Assembly (NCBI GenBank): GCA_009667805.1
Contig: CM019067.1
Location: forward strand, 71,920,941-71,984,940
Direction: 5' to 3'
From: Leptobrachium leishanense
Lineage: Eukaryota; Chordata; Amphibia; Anura; Megophryidae
DNA: 64,000 nucleotides
Position numbers and translations under genes: made by a program. The notes beneath the pieces are model-generated. The model was not told the origin of the DNA, searched no databases, and worked only from the letters and a program-made list of their open reading frames with translations. Shown here one piece after another: positions 44,547-57,354 of the stretch. Every line of letters begins with the position of its first letter. Within the stretch, counting starts at the first letter, position 1.

Positions 44547-45162
44547 CCTGGCTTTGCCACCCTAATAAGCAACTTATCTGCAGTAGTGAAGTGTCCGCGG
44601 GCTATGAGTGTATTCTATATTCCTGGATCCTTGTTCTTGTATTTTTACTTTTTGGCAAGAAATAAGGCCGTTTAGAGATAATTTCTCAAAGGTCACGCCT
44701 TTGGAGGTTAATGTAGATTGGACACGCTCCCGGCTCTTTTTTGCCACGTGTTATGTTGTGGTTCTATGCATGCATCACGTGCTGAGTCGGAGATCCACAA
44801 AAGTCCATAAAACAGACAATTTCTCATAGTTGCGCTTTCAAAAAACTTGACCCCCATTGTCTGCAGAAATATTGGCTCAATGCTGTAATCCGAAAAAAAA
44901 AATTCTTACATGTTCAAGAACTGATTCCGAGGGAAAATAATGATGATGATAATGAATGTAGGGGTGAGGTTTGTGACTTTCCATGTGGCGGAAGGCTGGT
45001 TTTGTTGGGAAAACGGAGTGCTTGCATCTCTGATAGTAAATTATACTGGATTACTGTTTGGCAACCAACCAGCATGGCTGGCCCGGGGACAGATCGTTTT
45101 ATTTTACAGTTCAACACCAGTCTTTCTCCGCCGGTATGGCAGTGAGCAGAGATCAGTGTCTC
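44547..45162. other. Unique intron
   Basis: Nothing recognised. Confidence 0.4.
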
Positions 45163-45259
45163 TTAACCCATTGGTTGCCAGTGTAATTGTTAATCCTTTG
45201 TACGGGCGGAGGGGGGGAGCGATAGAATGCTTTGCTGTCTCAAGCTCATAAATGGTTAA
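45163..45259. mobile_element. Miniature TTAA element, 97 bp
   Basis: TTAACCCATTGGTTGC on the left against inverted TTAACCATTTATGAGC on the right. Short and weakly matched TIR. Confidence 0.4.
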
Positions 45260-45514
45260 AATCCAAAAGAACTTGGGAACAGCATTTGTGTTTATTCATC
45301 TGAGCCGCCAAGGTGAATGTCCACGGCCAAGGACACATGTCACAGCATATTGATGACATTGCAATGAATTGAAAAAAATGAGACAAAAACACAAAGGACT
45401 GGATGTGCACACTTAGAAATACCACAAAATAAACTCTGTTACGCAGGTTAAGATACATATAATCATGGAGAAATAGTCATGATTCAAAAATACGCCTTTT
45501 TGGGATAAGACTAA

Positions 45515-46416
45515 CAGGGTAATTCAAAGAGATTCGAAAAGTCACCGCACGTTCGGTGACTTTTCGTTCTCTTCAATTCGGTTCCTTTTGCCGATCCCAT
45601 TTTGGTGACCCTGCGGTGTTTTCAGCAAGCACCACAGGGTCCCCGAATTGCAGGGAAAGGGTGCCGCAAACCCAACGAAAACGAACCGCAAAACCTGCCG
45701 AATGCACGCTGAAAACCCGCAAAAACATCTGGATTAACCCGTCGAAAAACCCGAGCAGGAGCCGATCACACGCAGCGAAGCCGCCGAGACCGCAGACGAG
45801 TCAGTGAATAAGTTAGCAAAACAGTTTGTGTGAATGTTTGAAAATAAAACGCTGTTTGCAAAGAAACTACTGAGCGAAAATGTCTGAAATTTGCATATGA
45901 GGTCCAGGGAATGATAATAAAAAGGGCTGTTACAGAAAAAATAAGTAAACTTAAAAAAAATCAGAAAAAAAAATTGGACTTTTAAAAAAATTAATAAAAT
46001 TCAGAAAAATGCTTAAAATATACTAAAAAATCTATAAGTAAAGAGACTCTTTACTGCAGAATTTTATGATGAACGGTTTATTAGATATTGAATTAAAACG
46101 GAAATATTTTTAACATTGAAGCCTATGGGATTCGCCTGAATAAACCTGCCGAATTAAACCACCGAATGGCAGGGCATTAGGGGAACCTTTCACTGCTGGT
46201 TTGTGTTCTCTGAATAGCCGAAGCAGTGCTTTTTCATGGGGATTTCACTGCCCTCGAACAGGCACCGAACAGGCACCGTATGTTCAGGCAATTCGCCAGG
46301 ATTTGGCGAATTGCCTGCTCTCTGGATAGCCGAATGGCCAAGAAAGGTAACCGAACGCTGATTTTCAGCGTTCGGTTACCTTTCTCAAGCAATTCGGATC
46401 TCTTTGAATAACCCTG
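45515..46416. mobile_element. CAGGG-ended MITE, long form
   Basis: CAGGGTAATTCAAAGAGATT...AATCTCTTTGAATAACCCTG-like inverted ends, with subterminal hairpins (GAAAAGTCACCGCACGTTCGG...; GGTAACCGAACGCTG/CAGCGTTCGGTTACC). 902 bp, no transposase. Flanks do not give a clear duplication. Confidence 0.7.
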
Positions 46417-46668
46417 TATGTCCATTTGTAAATTCCATGACTATGTAATTAATATGTATTAATTTATCTCCTGTTAATGTCAGACTAAATATTCTAGGAC
46501 ATGTCGTCAGTAATTATGTCATCTGCACTAATAGCCCAAATATGGCCCCTATGGCCATGTCTGAATCATTATGATCATCAGATGTTGCATCAGGACAGGC
46601 TCGCTAAAGGGAGCTGCAGTGATCTTATTTGGTGATTTATTTTTTTTCATCTCTCCAGAATATCTAAA

Positions 46669-46806
46669 AACATGTGTTGGCAACTTTGCCCACCCCCAGA
46701 TGTTTTGGAACTACATCCCCCATGATGCTTAGCTACTCATCAGGTTGACTGAGGCTTGTGGGCAATGTAGTTCCAAAGCATCTGTGCGGGGGTCAAGGTT
46801 TTCTAC
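46669..46806. mobile_element. hAT-like MITE
   Basis: GATGTTTTGGAACTACATCC and CAATGTAGTTCCAAAGCATC form inverted halves. 8-bp flanks TCTAAAAA and TTTTAAAA match at 6 of 8. Family of 23957-24082. Confidence 0.55.
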
Positions 46807-47071
46807 TGTTTTAAAAGAACAGAAACAGTAACATACACTACTGATGGTAAAATATGGATAATACGCCCAGATTAAATACGCCGTTTATTCTTTGTTTAAT
46901 ATTATAACTTGTTTAACGGTACTTATTTTTTTATGAACGTTTTAATTCGACAATGCTTGTTCAACTTTTCACACCAGCCAAATATGTTGTGTTTTATAAT
47001 AGATTTGTGTTTCAGTGTATTGTGTCTCGCAGTGCGTTCAGACAGATCACGGAACTTAAGCCGGTGTATAA

Positions 47072-47496
47072 GGCTAGGGTCAGACTGAGGCAGTGCGAAC
47101 GCGCGTGCAGGCGCACTTAATCACGGCCGTAGTAGCAGCAAATGCCGGGCAATGACGGCCAATATACGAAGTACGGTCGCACAAAAGTCCGGCTGCGCAA
47201 CGCAAGTGGCAAACAAACGCATTTTGTCGAGAACGTAAAACCGCTAGTACGGTTGTACAGAGTGCGCTGCGTCCGCTAGCGGCGTGTGTGCGTGAATTGG
47301 AGATGTCAGACACTGCTAATGTCCGGCCAACATAACGTCCAGATGCACAAAGTGTTTTATTGATGATCCGTACAAAATCACGAACTCAAATGCGCATAGT
47401 ATGACCGCTATCGCGTATTCCGTGAAAAAATGCGTCCATTCGTTCGAACGCACTTTTTCACAGACAACGTGAAAATGCGTTCGTCTGACCCTAGCC
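47072..47496. mobile_element. TWA MITE family, copy 6
   Basis: 425 bp with perfect TAA duplication (47069-47071 and 47497-47499). Differs from copy 3 at only a handful of positions. Confidence 0.85.
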
Positions 47497-47850
47497 TAAG
47501 TCCTCTTGTCGCTGGCGCTATCTCGTCCATTTGTGTACCCTTGCTCTGCATTTTTTTCCCCTTTCACTGCCATGATTAGAGTATCAAAAAAAAAAAACAT
47601 GTTCAAAGTGTATATTTAGCGAAATTATCTGATGTGACAGGAAAAATGTGTTCTCTAAAGTTTTCAATATGTTTGGCTTAAATATCCCCCCTCTTTCATC
47701 TGGAGTGGTGCCACTGAACTGGTGGAAAGCAGATGTGGTGTCTTTATTACACCAAAAAAAAATGGAAAAAAAATTCAAGAACACAATCTTGGTCTGGAAA
47801 TTAGAGTCCTGTAAGCTTAACTACAGTGGGAAAAGCTACTGGGAGTTGTA

Positions 47851-47911
47851 TTAACCCATTCATGAAATATAACCTGTAAAAAAATTCACACTGTGAGTGT
47901 GAAGAGGTTAA
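47851..47911. mobile_element. Miniature TTAA element, 61 bp
   Basis: TTAACCCATTCATG and inverted TTAACCTCTTCACAC around a CACACTGTGAGTGTG hairpin. Confidence 0.4.
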
Positions 47912-48024
47912 TGGATCAGAAAGAATAAAAGCGATATTAAGGTGTGGTTTAAGCGCATCTAATAAGCCTTCAGAAAAATTTAATTGAGATTTTTTTGTTA
48001 ATATTAACACAGCAATAAACACTA

Positions 48025-48191
48025 GGGGTTATTCACAAAACGCTTGCCGGTATTACAACGCTGACAAACGCCGGCGTTTCACAAAACTAACATCCGAAGA
48101 GCAGCAGGAGAAGCTGCGCAGTGAAGCTTCTCCTGCAACTCTTTTGGATTTAGTTTTGTGAAACGCCGGCTATCGCTTTGTGAAGGACCCC
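48025..48191. mobile_element. GGGG-ended palindromic MITE
   Basis: GGGGTTATTCACAAAACGCT and inverted GGGGTCCTTCACAAAGCGAT, with the palindrome GGCGTTTCACAAAACTAA...TTAGTTTTGTGAAACGCC and an inner GCAGGAGAAGCT stem. 167 bp. Confidence 0.65.
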
Positions 48192-48542
48192 ATACATATC
48201 TAGCTGCTTAAGGGGACTTTCTAAATAATGTAAAAATCTCAATAAAGTGCCCTGATATAATGAGGTGCTTGGAAGGACCCCTCTGACGGATTATTCACTT
48301 TAACTAAACTGTTGAAAATATCTCGTGACTGACATCATGCTTAGGTTTGTCCAGGCAAGTCTCGACAAACACAGTCAAAACTGTACGTCGTTATGATGTC
48401 CAGAAGAATATCGTTTTCAAAGGAAAAAAATTCATTCTTTTTAAAAAACTTTTTTTTTTAAATTCTTCTCTGCTAGAGTGACGTGATTGGTGAAAGCCTC
48501 TAACTGCTCAATTCTGTACCAGATATTTACCTTTAAATTTTA
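48192..48542. other. Unique intron
   Basis: Nothing recognised. Confidence 0.4.
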
Positions 48543-49221
48543 CAGGGTTATTCAAAGAGAATCGAAAAGTCATCGCACGTTCGGTGACTTTTCGTTCTCT
48601 TCAATTCGGTGCGATTTGGCGATCCCATTTCGGCGACCCTGCGGTGTATTCAGCAAGCACCACAGGGCCGCCGTAATGCAGGGAAAAGTCACCGCAAACC
48701 CGCTGAAAACTCACCGCAAAACAATGGCGAACGCACACCGAAACTCGCAAAAACATCTGGATTAACCTGCCGAAAACGCAGGAAAAACCTGAGCAGGAGC
48801 TGATCACAGCGCAGAGCAGCCGCCGGAAAAAGCCGACACCGCAGACGAATGGAGTGAAAAAAAAAACAGTACGCTTGAATGTTTGAAAAGTGAAACGCTG
48901 TTTGCAAAGAAACTACAGAACGAAAATGTCTGAAATTTACATATAAGGTCCAATGAATGATAATAAAAAGGTCTGTTACAGAAAAAACGATTAAAATTTT
49001 TTTTTAGGCATTTCGGCAACTTTTCACTGCTGGTTTTTGTTCTCTGAATAGCTGAAGCATTGCTTCGCTATGGGGATTTCACTGCCCTCGAACAGGCACC
49101 GTATGAGCAGGCGAATTGCCTGCTCTCTGAATAGCCGAATGGCCAGGAAAGGTAACCGTACTCTGAATTTCAGTTTTCGGTTACCTTTCTCCAGCAATTC
49201 GGATCGCTTTGAATAACCCTG
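48543..49221. mobile_element. CAGGG-ended MITE, internally deleted form
   Basis: Same ends and subterminal hairpins as 45515-46416, but about 220 bp of AT-rich interior is missing. 679 bp. Confidence 0.75.
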
Positions 49222-49504
49222 ATAGTCTTTATGCAGCGTAGATATAAATATATATCAGCAGGGGAGGTTATGTGTGTTATATATATATATATATATATAT
49301 ATATCTATGTGTGTGTATATATTTATAAATTCTTAATATATACTTTTTATAGAAATATATCCTGTGACAGTGAAATGTCGTCCTGCGATCTACTCAATAA
49401 AAGCTATTGAAAGTTTAACAAGGCCTGTGAAGGCATCCTGCCTGGAGGTGATGTGTGTAGAATTGTTCAGATTCTGAGGAAAAAAATGTGTCTGTTTATT
49501 AGGG

Positions 49505-49640
49505 CAGGGATCTCAAACTCCAGACCCTCAGATGCTCCAGATTGCCTGCAATTCCTGGAATTCTTTGAAAGCAATAGATAGAGATTCATGGGAGTTGTAG
49601 TTCAGATACATCTGAGAGGAGTCAGAGTATGAGACCTCTA
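49505..49640. mobile_element. hAT-like MITE, CAGGGATCTCAAACT family, copy 2
   Basis: Left CAGGGATCTCAAACTC. Flanks TATTAGGG and GCTTAGGG match at 6 of 8. More diverged than 29052-29185. Confidence 0.65.
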
Positions 49641-49872
49641 GCTTAGGGCGAAGCCAAACACTGAATTGTTTATATATGTATGCATACATTCTACACTATA
49701 GTATAGCAAATGATCAAAATCTAAAAATCTGGGCCTTCCCCCAATTATTTTGCTAAGGAAATACTAACGCTGATCGTTTATCTCTCCCATTGGGAATGTA
49801 GGAGATCTAAGAAGAAATAGCTTACCCATGAGGATAGATGAGAATATATATATTATTATTTAAATAGACTAA

Positions 49873-50300
49873 GGCTGGGGTCAGACTAACGTCTTTTTAA
49901 TGTGCGTTTAGGCGCACTTAATCATGGCCGCAGTAGCAGCAAATGACGCGCAATGACGTGCAATATACGAAGTACGGCCGCACGAAAGTCCGGCCGCACA
50001 ACGCAAGTGGAAAATGAACGCATTTTTTTCGAGAACGCAGAACAGCTAGTACTGACGTACAGAGTGCGCTGCGGCAGCATAGCGGCGTGTGTGCGTGATT
50101 AGGAGACGTCAGACGCTGCTAATGTCCAGCCTATATAACGTCCAGACGCAAAAAGTGTTTTATTGACGATCCGTAAAAAAATCACCCACGAAAATGCGCG
50201 TCGTCTGACCGTTTTCGCGCATTCCGTGAAAAAATACGTCAATGCGTTCGGACGCACTTTTTGACTGTCGCTGCGAATAATGTGTTCGTTGACCCTAGCC
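49873..50300. mobile_element. TWA MITE family, copy 7
   Basis: 428 bp, TAA on both sides. Left GGCTGGGGTCAGAC, right GACCCTAGCC. Confidence 0.8.
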
Positions 50301-50303
50301 TAA

Positions 50304-51189
50304 GTTGAGATAAATTTGCAATAATGTGAACAAATCCATATGGAAATACCACACGGACATTGGTTTCTAAAACAGGCCCATCCGCTCCCCCCCCCCTCTC
50401 AATACACCTCCGATGCTTGACATAATATGATTGAGGCCTTCGCATTCTTATGCTATATTTATTTTTTAACTTCCTTACCAATGTCGTAAAATGTGCGCTC
50501 TCACAGTCTGCGTCCTTGTGTTTAAGGGATATAAGTAGGTTGCAGTGGCTCAGACTTAAGGGATAAGGTACGCAGGGCTAAAATCTTTAATAGGTAAAGT
50601 ATTTTTTAAGCTAAGTTTTTGTCAGGGCGATCCCAAAGGGACTATCTCTGTCAAAGTGTTGTGCTTTCTTTATCCCTTTGTTACTAGGGGACTAGTTGCC
50701 ACACTATTTCACATCAAAGTGTGTATCCACAGGAAGGTTACACCTAAGGCAATGAATTGCATTGACTTTTTAGACACGTCCTATTAAAGGTAGTTTTAAG
50801 AGTCTGTAAAGGCAATGTTATTCTCGGAGAGTGTGTTAGCTCACACTTTGTAAAAACAAGGCTAACCCTGGATTGTTGTATAGATATAGTAGCAATTATT
50901 TAGGAACACTCAGAAAAAGCCACCACATTTTCAGGAAGCCTGTGAGGCCCAAGGTTATTGTTTTTTTTTTTTACATTTTGCGCAATCTGTTTGTCGCCAG
51001 ATTTATATATATATATATATATAATTCCTTACAGCGCTCGGTCTGTGTAACCGTTTGAAACACTGGCAGCTTCAAAGATCAGACGTTGGAGAGGTTTCCT
51101 TGAGTTTTTTTGTTTTTTTTAACTAAGAAACCCAAGCTTTCCTAAAGTTTTCAATTATTTTAACAACGTATTGGCCTCCTGACATTTCT
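50304..51189. other. Unique intron with a TA tract
   Basis: (TA)n at 51004-51022. No gene. Confidence 0.45.
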
Positions 51190-51550
51190 CAGCCTTTACC
51201 TACATTATGAACGGGTTATTTTATTTAGCAGGGCATTAAGGGAAAGTGTTTCATTTCAATATTAGATTGTTCTTTCAATGTTTGCTTTCTTTCAACCTAA
51301 GTATTTATTGGCGATTAATATCTGCCGCTATAGCCAATCACAGCGCGGAACTCCCAGTGCAACCTCCTAAATCCTCCCCGAGTCTAAGGTTACTTTCCGA
51401 TGGACCTCCGCTGATATACCTGCTAACTAATTGGCAGGAACATGGCTCTGCTGTGTATCTTTAGGGAAACCTGCGTCGTGAAATACTTTATAACGCATGT
51501 TCTGCGGACTTTATAGCTATACTGAGGGTTTTCATCTCGGTTCTTGGATT
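51190..51550. promoter_or_regulatory. Candidate conserved intronic element
   Basis: Unique block with GGCGATTAATATC, TAGCCAATCACAGCGCGG and CTAACTAATTGGC. CCAAT plus homeodomain-like words. Tentative. Confidence 0.25.
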
Positions 51551-52856
51551 ACCAACTTTAGGAAAAAAAAAGGACTAATTTATTTTTTTAAGTATTTTAA
51601 AACACACACTAACATTATTTGGATTTAAGCCAGATTAGAAAGAAAAAAAAATTCCATTGAAACACATGTTACCAGTAACCACTATTGAGCCTACAGAAAG
51701 AAATGTAACACTAACCTTTTGGCAATGAAACACTTGGCATGTTGTCAGGGATTCATTGCAGAAAGGTATAACTTTCCTCAAATATACACGCAGTCCTATT
51801 CATTAATGATTTATTTTACAATTAATAAATAGCTTTCTTATGTCCAGAAATCTGCTGCCAAGCCATAGCAAAGTTGCAAGAGATATATATCAAACCTTAA
51901 AAAAAGAAAAAGAAAATATAGAGATAGATTCCTTGCAGGCTGTGATACTTTCTAGAAGACAGAAAAGTGTATTATTATTTTTTTTGCGTGCTTTTCTTTT
52001 CACTTTTTAAACTCTTCATAGCCCCATAGAAAACAGTTAATAGAGATTTATGATAAAAATGACTGGTTTTAAGAAAAAGCTGGTGAAATGAATGTACCAA
52101 AAGATGCCTTTTTCCTTATAATAAAAAAAAAATTTTTTTTTAGGTCCGTTGTGAACTCAGCTTCTACAATCTATTTAATGAACCCAGCAGGATACGCGCT
52201 GTCTCGCGTCCCTGCAGAGTTCAATGCCCAAACGTCTATAGAATTGCATTTAATGGATACCAAAAGTTAGTAATTATATTAAAAAAAACACTGCAGAAGT
52301 AACGGCTGAGCATATAGCGAGTAGACCTTTAGGGAGTCTGCCACTGATTTCATTGCTAATCGATACGTAACCATCTGAATTTCAATGTTATTCATAGCAC
52401 ATCAATATTTAACCAGAGGAATTCCAATACGATTCCCAAACCGTGTCAAATACAGCTATGCTTTATGATAGTTTTGTTGGTAATTGAAGAATCTGATGGT
52501 ATTTCTAAGAAGCAAATTGATATAACTACATGAAGTAAAAGAGAACCACCCGCATCCTCTTAAACACTTATCTCAGACGCGCAACAGTGAGAATCGAGAG
52601 GGGTTGTATAAGTTTTGTCAACGTTCATTGGCCCTAATCTAATTTTACAAAAGATTTTGTAGCACTTGCAACTAACATTGGGGGCCATGTTACATTCCTA
52701 GCGTTAAAACGCGGGCGCTAGGGAGGAAAAACTGCGCCCACTTTTAGCTTTGACTAACCAACTAGGCCCTCTCCCTTGTCATAGCGGTCACATAGCAGCA
52801 TGATAGTTTTTTATAGTTATGTGAGCAAGTTGCGAAATTTCAGCTTAAACAACTAA
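51551..52856. other. Unique intron; GGGC-type fragment at 52680-52750
   Basis: GGGGGCCATGTTACATTCCT then CGTTAAAACGCGGGCGCTAG resembles a broken end of the GGGC-ended family. Otherwise unrecognised. Confidence 0.4.
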
Positions 52857-53283
52857 GGCTAAGGTCAGACGAAAGCAGTTTTAACGTGCGTTTAGCCGCA
52901 CGAAATCACGGCCGTGCTAGCAGCAAATGACGTCCAATGCCGGGGAACATACGACGAACGGCCGCACAAAAGTTCGTCCGTGCAACGCAAGTGGCAAACG
53001 AACGCATTTTTTTGAGAACGTCAAACCGCTACTACTGACGTACAGAGTGCGCTGCGGCCGCATAGCGGCGTGTTTGCGTGATTGGGAGACGTCAGACGCT
53101 GCACACGTCCGGCCAACATAACGTCCAGACGCAAAAAGGGTTTTATTGATGATCCGTACAAAATCACGGACGAAAATGCGCATCGTATGACCGCTATCGC
53201 GTATTCCGTGAAAAAATACGTCCATTCGTTCGAACGCACTTTTTCACGGACAACGCGAAAAATGCGTTCGTCTGACCCTAGCC
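52857..53283. mobile_element. TWA MITE family, copy 8
   Basis: 427 bp, TAA on both sides. The interior is close to the consensus. Frames on both strands reflect the inverted layout. Confidence 0.85.
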
Positions 53284-53475
53284 TAAGATGAAAAAAAAAT
53301 ATTATGAACTCATCCAAGTCATGGATGTTGTCTAACTCATCTTCGATAGGCCACACAATCTCTTTAAGAACTGCATGTACTGCGGTGTAAAACAGTTCCT
53401 AGAGTTGTAGAGTTACCATGGGATATGTAATTCCAAGACAACTGGGATGCATGCTTATCTGGCATTGCTCTAGAG

Positions 53476-53659
53476 CAGTGGTTCAGAATGCTGGTCCTCA
53501 AGTATCCCTAACGGGCCAGGTTTTAAGGATTGCTTTGGGGGAAATGCAGACTGAATCCTGCAATCACCGAGCAGCAAATCATATCACCTGTGCTGTGCTT
53601 CAGATATCTGCAAACCTGGCCTGTTAGGGGTATTGGACGACCAAGGTTGGGAACCAGAG
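53476..53659. mobile_element. hAT MITE, CASTGGTTCCCAACC family, copy 2
   Basis: Flanks CTCTAGAG and CTCTAGAA match at 7 of 8. Body nearly collinear with 24192-24376. Confidence 0.85.
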
Positions 53660-53667
53660 CTCTAGAA

Positions 53668-54966
53668 TCTTACACTTGATTTGTCAACTCATTGTAAGTC
53701 ATTGTCTCTTTGACAAAGCAGCAGTCTAGCTATTCTTCACAGGACGTTCTTTGTTTATCTGGTGTATTTTGTGGTTATAGAACTATTTTCTTTGTACTCA
53801 TCCCATAATGGCGAATAATTTGTCCCGTTTAACACCATTACCTATTTAGTAAATGTCTGTGAATTTAAGATTACGAAACACTGTTTCATCAAACATTACA
53901 ATTACTATTAAGAAGGCTTACTGCTGGCAACCCTAGAGCTAAAATATTATGAAGCCGAGTATATTAGACAGTAGACAATTCCCTTAGATTCCACGCATTA
54001 CAAAAGATTAATTATACATCATTATATATGTAGATATGCAGGGTGAATGAAATTTACAATCTAAACATTTTCTCCTGTCTAACTACATCATTTCTCATAG
54101 CATTTTTTTTGATTGAAAAAGCTGCAGGGAATTCTACATTCTCTACCTGCAAGACCAGTTAGATAAATGAGCTTAGACTGCAATTATTCAGTAAAACTTT
54201 TTTTTTTCTAAAAAAAAACCAATCTTTTTAATTAAGTCTAAAATGTTTCACGCAGATGTATGTTATATTCCTGTACTGTAGCAAGAAACCTAATGCATCT
54301 GGAAAAATTAATTATGGATTTATTTGGTAACATGAGAAAATGCAGCTTCAAGCAAAAGAAGCACAAAAAAAAAAAGAAATTAGAAGTAAAACTCGTGTTT
54401 AAGTTATTTTGTCTCTGAAAACGTATAATTAAGCATTCTTCTATTACTATAGTGCAGTAACACAGTAGCAGCTAGCATTAAAATAATCTGTGTTCTACTG
54501 TTCCACTGAATCAGCTCGAGTCTCCTTCATTCCTTGAGATAATCAGTGAGTTCCTGGTGTTAATGGTTTACACTGATAAATGGATTAACAGGCCAGATAT
54601 TGTATTGTTAACACTATTGATAAAGTCCTTGCTTGTGTTTCCGTGTTTGTTAAACGTTTAGGTACCCATACAAGTAACATAATGCATATCTCTACTCTTT
54701 CTGTTCAGGATTCCCTATCAGTTTTAACATAAGTGGATACCTTTGCTACAGTTCTTACAAGTGTTAACACCACTGGGGAGTTGGGTGTGATGTCTTAGGG
54801 TAGTCCTTGTTGGAGGTTTATTTTTTTAACTGCAGTTCCATATATGACCACCGGGGGTTAAGACTCTTGTCAATCATTTTAATGATTGGTTTGTGAGGCT
54901 TCCATTCATCCTCATCCAAATCTATTAAACATTTTTTCATTTAGCGTGTAAATTTTATAATACATA
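53668..54966. other. Unique intron
   Basis: 54440-54610 has dense TTAA/TAAT words (GATTAACAGG, GTGTTAATGG) and might be conserved. Nothing else seen. Confidence 0.4.
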
Positions 54967-55067
54967 CATACACAGGCTGAAAAAAGAAATGCGTCCTCTC
55001 ACATATCACCTACTGCTGTTGATCCAAAAGAAGGCAAAAGACCCAGTCTGAAGCGCTAATAAATGTA
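54967..55067 (-). pseudogene. Non-LTR retrotransposon 3' end, truncated
   Basis: Reverse complement of the last ~100 bp of 25160-25610, including the FAFFWINSS codons and AGGCTGAAAAAAGAAATGCG. 5'-truncated. Confidence 0.65.
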
Positions 55068-55626
55068 GGGCTAGATTATAATCTTCAAGCTAAAACGGGG
55101 ACACTAAGGAAGAACATCTGCGCCTGCAGGTTTCTCCTTGGCGTCCCCGTTTTAGCGTGATATTACGGTGCAGGCGCTAATCCAGCAGCCTGCACCATAA
55201 CACGGCGCTAAGCCACGGAAAGCCTCGCGCATCCCCTTCCCTAGAGTCCATAGCACTCCAGTGAGGCTTCCGCTGCCGGTCACATAACCGGCAGGTCGGC
55301 GTAGTTATTCACAGAGGGAGACTTTTTCCCCCATGTCTCTCACTGCTCTCGGTGGCAAGAAGAAGCTGATGGAGACACCATTCTCGTCGCGGGATGGGAG
55401 GGGAGTATGTGATTTTTTTTGGGGGGGTTCAGTTGGTGTTGACTGATTCCTGCAGAAGCAGAATCGGTTAGCACCAGTTCCTAGCTGTGGGTAATTTTCG
55501 AGTTAACCGCAACGGGACAGTAATTAGCATTAGGACTTTGTAATCTTAACGCTAATTAACACTTTGCGCCACGCATGTTAAGCATAGGGAGAGCAAAGTA
55601 CAGTAAGCTCGCGATGAAAAGCTTTA
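55068..55626. mobile_element. GGGC-ended Harbinger-like element, partial
   Basis: Starts GGGCTAGATTATAATC. The body shares AAAACGGGGACACTAAGG, GAGTCCATAGCACTCC and GTTAACCGCAACGGG-type words with 57355-58352 and 4237-4853. The right end is unclear, abutting the next element. Confidence 0.5.
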
Positions 55627-56380
55627 GGCCCTATTACATTCCTCGCGCATTTGTTTTTGCGCGCGCAGATGCGCATTTGCGCGAGGGGCAAAACCCTTTG
55701 CGCTGAACGTCGTATTACAACGTTCGCGCAAACTATGCGCGTTATCGTTTAACGCGGATGGACCTGTGCGAGCGTGATGAACTGTGCGCGTCCTATACTT
55801 AACATTGTGAGAGCAGATTCGTTCATGCGCTGGTACGCGGATGGTATTCCAATCGATGCGCATCTTTTTTACGAACGACGTTTGCGCGCATAATTTTAAC
55901 GTCTTTGAAAAGCTGGTGGTAACTGCAAATCTGAACGTTCTGGCCGAAACGAAAACACCAGCACGAAAAAAAAATACAGCACAGTATAGTTACACATTCT
56001 ACACATACCCAAACAATAAAATTGTGAATTCGTGCATATTTTTTTTATTGCTGCAGCATATATACTCAGATTTACTTTGACAGGCGTAAAAACTTAAGTG
56101 AGTCAATTAAGGTAAATTGATGTCAATTAAGGTTCTTAATTCTGATTGGCTGAATCCTGCGAAAAAAACAGTCCGCACACTGATTTACGTGCGCTACGCT
56201 ACTGCGCGCGTATTATTCTTCATTTTGCGCATCGTTTTTACGAACGTTATTTTCGGACGGATGAGAAAATTCGTTCGGATCGTAATACCACCATTAATTT
56301 TCGCGCGATAACGCTTAACACTGCACGCAAAAAAAATTGCGCTGCGCGAACGAATTTACGCAAAGAATGTAATAGGGGCC
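55627..56380. mobile_element. GGCCC-ended CpG-rich MITE, 754 bp
   Basis: Inverted ends GGCCCTATTACATTCCTCGC and GGCCCCTATTACATTCTTTG. Subterminal GCGCGC-rich palindromes, AT-rich centre. Flanks TTA and TCA differ by one base. The 124-residue frame is not protein-like. Confidence 0.7.
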
Positions 56381-57350
56381 TCAGTGTTTTGAATGCAATA
56401 TTGCCCGTAGTGTTTGTGTGTGACCAACACCTAACAATATGCTGCCGACCTGTACAACAGTACTCTTTATCTACTATCAGAAGGAGGGGGGGGGTCGCTC
56501 GTTTTCAAACTCAAGTTTGACTATGCTCGTCTTCTCTTAACAAGGAGAATACAATCTGGTTTGTTCAAAAACAAGTAGTACAAAATTATCATTAACGAGT
56601 CTTCTTTTCCAGACTTTAGATTCTTTTCCCCTATGATCCAGTCATAAGGATCAAAATAGGTTTTTACACAATTAAGCATTGTTGTCCACCCTGTCACGAC
56701 GCGTCTCCTCATTCCAAATCGGCCCATGTTATATGAAGATTTGCTTTCCCATATTCATGTGTGATTCGGAGATATATATAATATTGGTATCAAATCACGT
56801 ACATTGCTTGATGTAGTCTAAACCGAATGTGTGGTCAAGGCACAAGTACATACAAGTAGCCTATTACCCTATGTTTTTATTGAAAGGAATCCTAATCAAG
56901 CACATGTAGAAAATCTAAAATAAAATTAAAAAGATCTTACAGAGGAAATCCATTGGCAGCAAAATGAAGGCTAATCAGCCTGGGGGCTTCAAGGATACAT
57001 TACATTAAGTAGAGTTGGGAATGATGTTTTAACTTTTAGATGCATAACCATATACTGATAGATTGTTTAAAACAAGGCCTCAACCAGCCCTGACTGAAAG
57101 TAACAAAGTAGTGATTAGATTCTAACATGCAATTATTATTATTATTTTTTAATATAAAGATAGTGGAAGATTGGCTATCATTTTTATTAAAAGACCTTCC
57201 AATTTAGTCCACATTTTTCATGCAAGTTGTCATTTCTAAATGAAATAAGCCATATTAGTAGCTAAACGCCTTATCTCAAATTTTATTTTTAGAATAGTGG
57301 AGCATGATACCCGTTTTAGTTCTTTACCCTTACATGTGTATATAAACAGA
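56381..57350. other. Unique intron
   Basis: Nothing recognised. Confidence 0.45.
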
Positions 57351-57354
57351 CATT

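Noticed and set aside
56146..56520. 124-residue frame in CpG-rich DNA
   Set aside because: Inside the right arm of a MITE and crossing its end; composition is not protein-like.
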